NCBI GenBank assembly: GCA_011050235.1
Contig: DRGC01000077.1
Location: forward strand, 1 to 33,361
DNA length: 33,361 nucleotides
Direction of reading: 5' to 3'
Source of the DNA: Phycisphaerae bacterium
GTDB taxonomy: Bacteria > Planctomycetota > Phycisphaerae > SM23-33
How positions within the stretch are numbered: position 1 is the first letter of the stretch; the number at the start of each line of letters is the position of its first letter. The notes beneath the pieces were generated by a model. The model saw only the letters and a program-made list of their open reading frames with translations. It did not search any database and had not been told where the DNA came from. Position numbers and translations under genes: made by a program. Of the stretch, positions 1 through 5,864 are shown in pieces.

Positions 1-2
1 AC

Positions 3-128
3 CAGGCCCTGTACGAGTCTCGGATGCACTACGTCCAGGTGGCCAATGCCGTCGCCAACCAGGTCATGGGCACGCCCCCCGCCGATGCCGGCGGCCCGGC
101 CGAGCCCGCCCCCGACGCCCAGGCGTAA
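3..128 (+). CDS. C-terminal fragment of an unknown protein
   Basis: An open frame enters from the left edge and ends at a TAA at 126-128, giving about 41 residues. The first half looks like an amphipathic helix (ALYESRMHYVQVANAVANQV). The tail is rich in Pro and Ala, as in disordered C-termini. A hairpin follows 33 bases after the stop, which supports this being a genuine gene end. Too little is present to assign a family, and the start lies outside the window. Confidence 0.55.
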   Translation, partial: QALYESRMHYVQVANAVANQVMGTPPADAGGPAEPAPDAQA

Positions 129-160
129 TCCGCGTCAGCGCGTTGACCGCTGAAATACCA

Positions 161-187
161 AAGCCCCGGCCCATGGGACCGGGGCTT
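161..187 (+). terminator. Hairpin after the left-edge gene
   Basis: A perfect 9-bp inverted repeat, AAGCCCCGG (161-169) and CCGGGGCTT (179-187), encloses a 9-base loop. It stands just after the stop codon at 128. There is no real T-run after it, only TT within the stem, so it is a plausible but not classic intrinsic terminator. Confidence 0.5.
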
Positions 188-241
188 GGGTGTCTCTACC
201 ATCTGACCGTTGGGCGGACCGAATCGCTCACTCACCCCTAG

Positions 242-265
242 CGTCATCAGCCGGCGCCGATGACG
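242..265 (-). terminator. Possible terminator hairpin after the lipoprotein gene
   Basis: CGTCATC (242-248) and GATGACG (259-265) pair over 7 bp around a GC-rich loop. The site lies about 40 bases beyond the minus-strand stop at 305. No T-run follows, so the call rests on stem and position only. Confidence 0.3.
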
Positions 266-304
266 AGAGAGGCCGTCGCGCTATCGTTGACGCTGCTGGA
301 GGGG

Positions 305-616
305 TTACGACTCCGTCTCGGCCAGCTTGGCGTCCTTCTCTTCGTCAGACAGCTTGTCCCAGGCCACGGGGCATTTGGCACAGCAGAAGCCGATCTTCTT
401 GCCCTTGAACTCGCGCGTCAGATCTGCCGAGACCTTGGCCGGGTCCATGGCCGTGCCCATCATGGGGCAGGCACTGTTGATCACAACCTCAGTAGCGGGG
501 GCTTTTGCTTCGGTGCTCTTGGCGCCTTTGTCCCCACAGCCGACCAGCAGGCCGACGCCGAAAGCGCCGACGACGAACAGGGCCAGCAACATCACGTGGT
601 TTCTCTTGGTGAACAT
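305..616 (-). CDS. Small lipoprotein with a Cys-rich YHS/TRASH-like domain
   Basis: A 103-residue protein. The N-terminus is a lipoprotein signal: a Lys/Arg start, a hydrophobic stretch (residues 9-26) and lipobox LLVG-C with the lipidated Cys at 27. After a short Ala/Lys linker comes a small Cys-rich domain with CPMMG (Cys50) and GFCCAKC (Cys78, 79 and 82). This spacing is typical of YHS/TRASH-type domains that bind heavy metals such as copper. The start at 616 is chosen because AGGAG lies 7 bases upstream; an ATG 24 bases further upstream has no such site. The gene upstream on the same strand encodes a membrane protein with a His/Cys tail, which agrees with a metal-handling role at the envelope. 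The metal and partner are unknown. Confidence 0.75.
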   Translation of the reverse strand: MFTKRNHVMLLALFVVGAFGVGLLVGCGDKGAKSTEAKAPATEVVINSACPMMGTAMDPAKVSADLTREFKGKKIGFCCAKCPVAWDKLSDEEKDAKLAETES

Positions 617-661
617 TGGGGTTCTCCTGCTCTTGATCATGGTTGATGAGTACGGAAATCA

Positions 662-677
662 ATTCTATCAAAGTATA
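662..677 (-). promoter_or_regulatory. Possible -10 elements for the lipoprotein gene
   Basis: On the minus strand two -10-like hexamers follow each other: TATACT (672-677) and TAGAAT (662-667). The predicted start would leave a leader of about 40 bases before the ATG at 616. Neither has a good -35 at 16-18 bp, so this is tentative. Confidence 0.3.
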
Positions 678-752
678 GCGCCCATTTCGAACGGGCACGT
701 CGTGTCGAGCATTATTCGGTGTTGATGTGCAGCGGTCAAGATGATTTCGCCG

Positions 753-1433
753 TCACGCGTCGCCGGGGTCGTGAGCGTGGGGATGTTCGCAGCCCCCCCG
801 GTGGTGGCTGGGCACCAGCAGCAGCGGAAAGACGATGTCGCTCGTGCAGCAGGGGACCCAGACCGCCAGGAACAGAAAGATCGATGCGCCGACGATCGTC
901 CATACGCCGATACCGTGGGTCATGGCCGCCGTCATGTGGAACAGCGAGGCGGCCGTGCTGAGCAGGACGTGGCCGGCGTGGGGGAACTTGGTCTTGGGCC
1001 AGAGGTACCCGATCCCCGCCCCCGCCAACGCCAGGGGATTCACGATCCACCACAACTCGATGAAACCGATGTGCGCGTGGGGGTGGACGTGCTGGTCGCC
1101 GGCTTGCAGCAGCAACTCGCCCAGAAACGGAATCAGGCTGTCGCTGACGGTCCCCACGGCGATCGCGCCGACGTATCCGACGACCATGCACGCCCACCAT
1201 CCGCCCTTGCCGTAATGGCGGTACATGGCGGCCGTGACGACCGCGCTGAGCAGAATGTGAACGGGATGGAAGACGGCGAAAAGCCGCTCCGATAGCGCCG
1301 GCGACGTCTTGCCGTGCACCATGGCCACCAGGATCGCAATGCCCACCACCGTGCCGCCCAGCGTGAACGGGGCATGGGCCTTCAACTCGTGCGCGATCCG
1401 TGCAAGCATGGTCGACGATTGGTCGGAAGCCAT
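753..1433 (-). CDS. Polytopic membrane protein with PCC motif and His/Cys-rich tail
   Basis: A 226-residue protein with about five hydrophobic segments (near residues 24-40, 52-70, 80-97, 124-145 and 175-205). Its loops are rich in His: His115, 117, 119 and 121 between segments, then His152 and His155 in the following loop. Near the end is a PCC motif (194-196), and the cytoplasmic or periplasmic tail carries Cys215 and five His residues (210, 211, 217, 219, 221). Such a distribution suggests metal transport or sensing. I recall uncharacterised relatives in environmental bacteria but no named family. The start has AAGAGG about 10 bases upstream. The Cys-rich lipoprotein lies 136 bases downstream on the same strand, so the two may form one functional unit. 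Confidence 0.7.
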   Translation of the reverse strand: MASDQSSTMLARIAHELKAHAPFTLGGTVVGIAILVAMVHGKTSPALSERLFAVFHPVHILLSAVVTAAMYRHYGKGGWWACMVVGYVGAIAVGTVSDSLIPFLGELLLQAGDQHVHPHAHIGFIELWWIVNPLALAGAGIGYLWPKTKFPHAGHVLLSTAASLFHMTAAMTHGIGVWTIVGASIFLFLAVWVPCCTSDIVFPLLLVPSHHRGGCEHPHAHDPGDA

Positions 1434-1479
1434 TGCGTCTGTGCCTCTTGCCCATCAGTCCCAAAGATGTGCTCAGGGG

Positions 1480-1507
1480 ATTCTATCATGACCGGCCAAC
1501 GAAAGAA
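1480..1507 (-). promoter_or_regulatory. Weak promoter candidate for the membrane protein gene
   Basis: On the minus strand TTCTTT (1502-1507) is followed after 16 bp by TAGAAT (1480-1485). The -10 matches other promoters in this window; the -35 is poor. It would give a leader of about 40 bases to the ATG at 1433. Confidence 0.3.
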
Positions 1508-1521
1508 CCCCCGCCCCGTTC

Positions 1522-1550
1522 GACGAGCCCATTTCCCAACCAGGCCGACC
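1522..1550 (+). repeat. Direct repeat copy A upstream of the TPR gene
   Basis: These 29 bases match 3970-3998 at 26 positions in the same orientation. Weaker similarity extends on the left to 1501 and 3952. The two copies bracket the TPR gene and its promoter. Confidence 0.55.
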
Positions 1551-1556
1551 GCCCCG

Positions 1557-1585
1557 TTGCGTCTCCGCGGCCGCAGAGCTAGAAT
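1557..1585 (+). promoter_or_regulatory. Promoter for the TPR gene
   Basis: TTGCGT (1557-1562) and TAGAAT (1580-1585) are separated by 17 bp, the optimal spacing for a housekeeping sigma factor. The same TAGAAT box recurs in front of other genes here. The predicted start near 1592 leaves a leader of about 140 bases. Confidence 0.5.
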
Positions 1586-1731
1586 CCGGGCGGCAGCGGG
1601 GCGTGCGGATGCATCGTGTCTCGTGGAAGAAAACGGTCGCATCTGTGTCCCGTCTGGCCGTGCAGGGGAGCAAGGGCTTTCGCCGCTCCCCGGGTTGATC
1701 ATTGTCGCAAGTCGTTTGGGAAGGACAAGGC

Positions 1732-3924
1732 ATGTGGGAATGGATAACGAGAACGTGGATGAGGCCTTGGGAGTTCTCTGAAGGCGACAATGCTGGGCGC
1801 ATCACGACGTTGAGTAGTTCGTGCATCGTCAGTGTTGCCCTTCTCGGTTTCGCGTTGCCACTGGGGTGCCGAGAGCAAGCCACCCAATCGAGTCAGATCG
1901 AGGCGGGCAATGCCCGTGAGGTCCTCGCCGAGCGTGAGAGCGGAACGGAGAGCCTTGAGGCCGCGGTGACCGCTTGCAAAGAGGCCTTGAAGGAGCATTC
2001 TCGCGAGCGCGCTCCACTGGCTTGGGCCAGGGCGCAACACAACCTGGGCAATGCTCTGGCAGACCTTGGCGATCATGAAAGCGGAACGGAGAGTCTTGGG
2101 GCCGCGGTGGTCGCCTTCAAAGAGGTGTTGAAGGAGTACACCCGCGAGCGTGTTCCACTGGCTTGGGCCATGGCGCAAAACAAGCTGGGCAATGCTTTGC
2201 TGGACCTTGGCAAGCGCGAAAGCGGCACGGAGAGTCTTGAGGCCGCAGTGACGGCCTTCAAAGAGGCGTTGGGGGAGTACACTCGCGAGCGAGTTCCGCT
2301 TAAGTGGGCGATGACGCAAAACAACCTGGGCATAGCCCTGTGGGCCCTCGGCAAGCGTGAAAGCGGCGCGGACAGTCTTGAGGCCGCGGTGGTCGCCTAC
2401 AACGAGGCCTTGAAGGAGTTTACTCGCGAGCGCGCTCCGCTCAATTGGGCAATGATGCAAAACAATCTGGGCATAGCCCTGCAGGTCCTTGGCATGCGTG
2501 AAAGCGGCACGGAGATGCTTGAGGCCGCGGTGATCGCCTATGAAGAGGCGTTGAAGGAGTATACTCGCGAGCGTGTTCCACCCGATTGGGCCATGACGAA
2601 AAACAACCTGGGCGCTGCCCTGCAGATCCTTGGCGAGCGTGAGAGTGATACGGAGATGCTTGAGGCCGCGGTAACCGCGTATGAAGAGGCATTGAAGGAA
2701 TATTCTCGCGAGCGTGTTCCACTCAAGTGGGCCATGACGCAAAACAACCTGGGCATAGCCCTTCAGGTCCTTGGCGAGCGTGAAAGCGGCACGGAGATGC
2801 TTGAGGCCGCGGTGATCGCCTATGAAGAGGCGTTGAAGGAGTATACTCGCGAGCGTGTTCCGCTCGATTGGGCCATGACGCAACACGGCCTGGGCTATGC
2901 CCTGTGGTCCCTTGGCAAGCGTGAAAGCGGAACGGATAGCCTTGAGGCCGCGGTGACCGCCTGCAACGAGGCCTTGAAGGAGCGTACTCGCGAGCGTGTT
3001 CCGCTCAAGTGGGCGGCGACGCAAAACAACCTGGGCAGAGCCCTGTGGGCTCTCGGCGAGCGTGAAAGCGGAACGGAGAGGCTTGAAGCCGCGGTGATCG
3101 CCTACAAAGAGGCGTTGAAGGAGTATACTCGCGAGCGTGTTCCGCTCAATTGGGCAATGATGCAATACAATCTGGGCATAGCCCTGCAGGTCCTTGGCGA
3201 GCGTGAAAGCGGCACGGAGCGGCTTGAGGCCGCGGTGACCGCCTACAACGAGGCGTTGAAGGAACGTACTCGCGAGCGTGTTCCCCTCGATTGGGCGTCG
3301 ACACAGAACAACCTGGGCAATGCCCTGCAGGGTCTTGGCGAGCGTGGAAGCGGCACGGAGATGCTTGAGGCTGCGGTGACCGCCTACAAAGAGGCGTTGA
3401 AGGAACGTACTCGCGAGCGTGTTCCACTCGATTGGGCGTCGACGCAATACAATCTGGGCAGGGGCCTGTGGGTCCTTGGCAAGCGTGAAAGTGGAACAGA
3501 TAGCCTTGAGGCCTCGGTGATCGCCTACAAAGAGGCGTTGAAGGAACGTACTCGCGAGCGTGTTCCGCGCGATTGGGCGGCGACGCAAAACAATCTGGGC
3601 ATGGCCCTGCAGGTCCTTGGCAAGCGTGAAAGCAGAACGGATAGTCTTGAGGCCGCGGTGACCGCCTACAAAGAGGCCTTGAAGGAACGTACTCGCGAGC
3701 GTGTTCCACTAAAGTGGGCCATGATGCAATACAGCCTGGGCAGTGCCCTGCGGGCCCTTGGCGAGCGTGAAGAAGGCACGGTGAATCTGACCAAGGCCGT
3801 GGAAGCTTACAGGAACGCTATCGAAGTGTATGAGGCGACCGGCCCATTGCGCTACTTGGAAGGGGCCCGCAGTAACCTCGCCAAGGCCGAGGCGATGATC
3901 GACTTGCGTCAAGGCGAGGAGTAG
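1732..3924 (+). CDS. Exported protein of tandem 47-residue TPR-type repeats
   Basis: A 730-residue protein. The first 46 residues end in a hydrophobic export signal with a possible but imperfect lipobox (LPLG-C). From nt 1936 onward there are thirteen repeats of exactly 47 residues with consensus features ESGTE-LEAAV-AYKEALKE-TRERVPL-WA-TQNNLG-AL--LGER, then a fourteenth degraded unit that caps the array. A half unit (NAREVLAER) precedes the first. The pattern is a known tetratricopeptide variant forming pairs of antiparallel helices, normally a protein-binding scaffold. No catalytic domain is attached. The ATG at 1732 is preferred over one 30 bases upstream because AAGGA lies 6 bases before it. 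The DNA repeats are nearly identical in places, so copy number may vary. Partners are unknown. Confidence 0.85.
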   Translation: MWEWITRTWMRPWEFSEGDNAGRITTLSSSCIVSVALLGFALPLGCREQATQSSQIEAGNAREVLAERESGTESLEAAVTACKEALKEHSRERAPLAWARAQHNLGNALADLGDHESGTESLGAAVVAFKEVLKEYTRERVPLAWAMAQNKLGNALLDLGKRESGTESLEAAVTAFKEALGEYTRERVPLKWAMTQNNLGIALWALGKRESGADSLEAAVVAYNEALKEFTRERAPLNWAMMQNNLGIALQVLGMRESGTEMLEAAVIAYEEALKEYTRERVPPDWAMTKNNLGAALQILGERESDTEMLEAAVTAYEEALKEYSRERVPLKWAMTQNNLGIALQVLGERESGTEMLEAAVIAYEEALKEYTRERVPLDWAMTQHGLGYALWSLGKRESGTDSLEAAVTACNEALKERTRERVPLKWAATQNNLGRALWALGERESGTERLEAAVIAYKEALKEYTRERVPLNWAMMQYNLGIALQVLGERESGTERLEAAVTAYNEALKERTRERVPLDWASTQNNLGNALQGLGERGSGTEMLEAAVTAYKEALKERTRERVPLDWASTQYNLGRGLWVLGKRESGTDSLEASVIAYKEALKERTRERVPRDWAATQNNLGMALQVLGKRESRTDSLEAAVTAYKEALKERTRERVPLKWAMMQYSLGSALRALGEREEGTVNLTKAVEAYRNAIEVYEATGPLRYLEGARSNLAKAEAMIDLRQGEE
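1936..3768 (+). repeat. Tandem array of thirteen 141-bp units
   Basis: Thirteen 141-bp units in frame within the TPR gene. Similarity persists at silent positions; for example 2496-2579 and 2778-2861 are identical over 84 bases and lie exactly two units apart. This implies recent duplication or gene conversion rather than old protein-level conservation. Confidence 0.9.
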
Positions 3925-3952
3925 GCCGCAGGTGATGGGCCCAAAGCGCATG

Positions 3953-3977
3953 AAAAAGGCCCGCCATTTGACGGGCC
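3953..3977 (-). terminator. Intrinsic terminator between convergent transcripts
   Basis: GGCCCG (3958-3963) and CGGGCC (3972-3977) form a hairpin. Read on the minus strand, the stem is followed directly by five T residues, as in a factor-independent terminator. It lies about 30 bases after the TPR stop and downstream of the minus-strand tRNA, so it may serve both directions, though only the minus strand has the T-run. Confidence 0.6.
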
Positions 3978-3998
3978 CATTTCGCAACGAGGCCGACC
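3970..3998 (+). repeat. Direct repeat copy B downstream of the TPR gene
   Basis: Partner of 1522-1550 (26 of 29 identical). Its left end overlaps the terminator hairpin. Eleven of its last 12 bases also match the tRNA-Asp 3' end region at 4135-4146. Confidence 0.55.
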
Positions 3999-4101
3999 CG
4001 CCTTCGTCCCCAAGGGACTTCGGCGGGCAGGCGGGATTCCGCTTCGCGGGCGCCTTCGGCGGACATGCGGATCCTCATCGCGACGAAAGTCCCAAATGCA
4101 C

Positions 4102-4128
4102 AAAGGCCGGCCAAGAAGGCCAGCCTTT
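4102..4128 (-). terminator. Terminator hairpin downstream of tRNA-Asp
   Basis: AAAGGCCGGCC (4102-4112) pairs with GGCCAGCCTTT (4118-4128) with one mismatch around a 5-base loop. It begins 8 bases after the tRNA 3' end on the minus strand. The stem ends in TTT, the only T-run. Confidence 0.6.
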
Positions 4129-4135
4129 GTGCAAA

Positions 4136-4209
4136 CGAGGCCGACGGGAGTCGAACCCGCAACCTCCGGATCGACAGTCCGGTGCTCTAACCAATTGAGC
4201 TACGGCCCC
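4136..4209 (-). tRNA. tRNA-Asp (anticodon GTC)
   Basis: A full 74-base cloverleaf on the minus strand. The acceptor stem is GGGGCCG with CGGCCTC, with one G-T wobble. The D-arm is GCTC/GAGC, and the anticodon stem CCGGA/TCCGG holds loop CTGTCGA with GTC at positions 34-36. The T-arm contains TTCGACT. The discriminator base is G, an identity element of tRNA-Asp. The 3' CCA is not encoded. A near-consensus promoter lies about 47 bases upstream and a hairpin terminator just downstream, so it is a single-gene transcription unit. Confidence 0.95.
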
Positions 4210-4255
4210 ATATTCGGTTGTCACCGGCCGAATCCACGCGCCAGGCGAACCGTGA

Positions 4256-4285
4256 AGTATAGCTATTCCGGCGGGGGGGTGTCAA
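4256..4285 (-). promoter_or_regulatory. Strong promoter of tRNA-Asp
   Basis: On the minus strand a perfect TTGACA (4280-4285) is followed after 18 bp by TATACT (4256-4261). The predicted start near 4249 is about 40 bases before the tRNA 5' end. The spacer contains seven consecutive C residues on this strand (G on the plus strand). It is among the best matches to the sigma-70 consensus in the window, as expected for a stable RNA gene. Confidence 0.7.
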
Positions 4286-4308
4286 CTTGGATTCAGTATC
4301 GGCACAAA

Positions 4309-4337
4309 ATCCCGCCCGGACGCCGCCCGGACGGGAT
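4309..4337 (-). terminator. Strong intrinsic terminator after the small conserved gene
   Basis: ATCCCGCCCGG (4309-4319) and CCGGACGGGAT (4327-4337) form an 11-bp stem with one wobble pair and a 7-base loop. On the minus strand the stem runs into TTTTG. It lies about 30 bases past the stop at 4367 and insulates the tRNA promoter from that gene. Confidence 0.75.
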
Positions 4338-4366
4338 AGGGACCATCAGCGGCGTCGGCTGGTCGG

Positions 4367-4831
4367 TCAGAACAGCCAACTTTCCTGTTCGATATTGCTG
4401 CTCGGAGAATCGTCCACCGTTGTCGCAGCTGCGACGGGCTGGGGCTGTTCAGTTGGGGTATGCAGGTCCGGACGCTCGCGCTCGATCGCGGCAGCGGCGA
4501 CGGTTTCGACCGGCAGGAGTTCGGGCATCTCGGCGGCGACGCGGGGTCCGGCAAAGAAACGTCGGACCTCGTCGCGGCGGGGCTTCCATCGCGGTTTGGC
4601 TGCGGGGCAGGGCAGGGCGTCGGGCGCCACCTCGACCGGGGCCGGCTGAGGCGCTGATGAGCGGAAATGGCTGACGTATCGCACCGGCGCGGGGGCCGGA
4701 TGTGGGATATTGAGGCTGCTGAGATTCCGCAGATAGGCCAGCAGATCGGTTTGGTCAAACTGGGACAGAAAGTCCGGTCCTGCGGAGGGGTTGGTCTGGC
4801 GAATCTCGTCGATGAGTTGTCGTTTTGTCAT
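4367..4831 (-). CDS. Small conserved protein of unknown function
   Basis: A 154-residue protein. Residues 1-41 form a compact, charged, probably helical unit (starting MTKRQLIDEIRQTNPSAGPD, then a FLSQFDQTDLLAYLRNL-type helix) that I associate with short planctomycete proteins. The remaining residues are a low-complexity Pro/Ala/Glu-rich tail with the basic patch KPRWKPRRDEVRRFF and are probably disordered. There is no signal peptide or membrane segment. AAGGA stands about 7 bases before the ATG, and a strong terminator follows the stop, so it is a genuine single gene. It is divergent from the methyltransferase. Function is not recognised; a helix-plus-tail shape would fit an adaptor or nucleic-acid-associated protein, but nothing shows this directly. 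Confidence 0.7.
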   Translation of the reverse strand: MTKRQLIDEIRQTNPSAGPDFLSQFDQTDLLAYLRNLSSLNIPHPAPAPVRYVSHFRSSAPQPAPVEVAPDALPCPAAKPRWKPRRDEVRRFFAGPRVAAEMPELLPVETVAAAAIERERPDLHTPTEQPQPVAAATTVDDSPSSNIEQESWLF

Positions 4832-4947
4832 GACGCCATCCTTGGCCTTGGGAAATCCGTTTCAACTGGGTGCAACATCACCACTGCGCAAGGATTTATC
4901 GGCCAGGTCGGTTGCGGGGCTTTAGGCGAATTCCCCCGAATTCGGCG

Positions 4948-4975
4948 TCGAAATTCAGGCCAAAATGAGTATAAT
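4948..4975 (+). promoter_or_regulatory. Promoter of the methyltransferase-LarA pair
   Basis: TATAAT (4970-4975) is a perfect -10, preceded at 16 bp by TCGAAA (4948-4953). The start would fall near 4982, only about 5 bases before the ATG at 4987. A minus-strand TATACT overlaps the same bases (4968-4973) and could serve the divergent small gene, but it lacks a -35. Confidence 0.5.
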
Positions 4976-4986
4976 GCTACGCCAAT

Positions 4987-5844
4987 ATGAGTTCCCAGGA
5001 CCAGACCACCATGAGCGAGTGGGTCCGGGACATTGACTTCGAGCAGCACGGGCCGTTGAAACGGGCCTTGAAGACTGTCCTAGGAAATCCCATCGCCAAC
5101 TATATGCCCGCCGGTTTGATGCGCGGGCTGCTGCGCCTGACCGAAAGCGAGCTGGCGGCGGCCAACTGGGCCGACCCGGGGGGCTGGCGGAGCATGGTGA
5201 TCAGCTACGAAGGCAAACCGCGCCAGATCGCCGACAAGCTCCTGGTCGGGGCGGGCACCGTGCCGACGGCCCTGCGGAATCGCCGGCGTCTGGCGACGCG
5301 GCTTCTGGCGAGGCTGATCGACCAGGCCGATCACGACGACGTCCACGTGTTGTGCCTGGGCGCCGGGCCGGGGCTGATCGTCATCGACGCCCTCACCCAG
5401 GCCACCCGCCGGGCCCACGCGACGCTGGTGGACATCAGCCCGGACGCCTTTGATTACGGCTGCTCGCTGGCCGCCCAAAAAGGCGTGGTCGACCGGGTCC
5501 GATACGTGCTGGGGGACATTCGCGATATCGATGAGCTTCTGGACACACCGCCCGACATCGTCAAGATGATCGGCATCTGCGAGTATCTGACCGACGAGCA
5601 GATCATCGAGATCGTCCAGGCCACCGCCGGCGTCATGCCGCGCGGGGCCTCCATCGTCTTCAACACCATCTCCCAGGCCCACGGCACGGATCGGTTCTTC
5701 CGTCGGGTCTTTGGCATTCACATGACCTACCGCGACGTGACGCATCTGCAGGGCCTGCTGGGCCAGGCGGGGTTCGGTAACTTCGCGGCCTTTCCGGAGC
5801 CATTGGGCGTCTACAACGTGGTGGTCGGCCGACGTTTGGGCTAG
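4987..5844 (+). CDS. Class I SAM-dependent methyltransferase
   Basis: A 285-residue soluble protein. The central region has the Rossmann motif I VLCLGAGPGLIVID (about residues 119-132), followed by an acidic strand end (LVDISPDA) and GDIRD, as in class I methyltransferases. The first hundred residues are a helical substrate-side domain. It resembles the Methyltransf_20-like group, but the substrate cannot be read from sequence. The ATG at 4987 is almost at the predicted transcription start; an alternative ATG at 5011 has AGGA 10 bases upstream. The LarA-like gene starts 20 bases after the stop and is surely co-transcribed, so the two may act on related hydroxy-acid or lipid substrates. That link is inference. 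Confidence 0.8.
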   Translation: MSSQDQTTMSEWVRDIDFEQHGPLKRALKTVLGNPIANYMPAGLMRGLLRLTESELAAANWADPGGWRSMVISYEGKPRQIADKLLVGAGTVPTALRNRRRLATRLLARLIDQADHDDVHVLCLGAGPGLIVIDALTQATRRAHATLVDISPDAFDYGCSLAAQKGVVDRVRYVLGDIRDIDELLDTPPDIVKMIGICEYLTDEQIIEIVQATAGVMPRGASIVFNTISQAHGTDRFFRRVFGIHMTYRDVTHLQGLLGQAGFGNFAAFPEPLGVYNVVVGRRLG

Positions 5845-5864
5845 TCGGCAGCGAAAGGATATTC

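Larger units (their letters stand above)
1434..1731. other. Intergenic region between divergent genes
   Basis: About 300 bases without a credible gene separate the minus-strand membrane protein from the plus-strand TPR gene. It holds a weak minus-strand promoter (1480-1507), one copy of a direct repeat (core 1522-1550) whose partner lies beyond the TPR gene, and a good plus-strand promoter (1557-1585). The predicted TPR leader is about 140 bases long; I saw no convincing hairpin or riboswitch in it. Confidence 0.5.

Noticed and set aside
1593-1731. Riboswitch or leader peptide in the long TPR leader
   Set aside because: I saw no conserved aptamer-like pairing, no short ORF with a ribosome site and no attenuator-type hairpin.
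1699-3588. Long minus-strand open frame opposite the TPR gene
   Set aside because: The 141-bp period is a multiple of three, so any stop-free frame in one unit stays open in all. The plus strand has the export signal, ribosome site and TPR pattern.
4019-4069. Two similar 17-base segments starting CTTCGGCGG, as a possible CRISPR or repeat array
   Set aside because: Only two imperfect copies, no regular spacing and no cas genes. Better seen as local GC-rich similarity.
3932-4674. Plus-strand frames across the tRNA-Asp gene, one containing an ESNPQPPDRQ-type peptide
   Set aside because: This peptide is the familiar false translation of the complement of a tRNA T-arm and anticodon arm.
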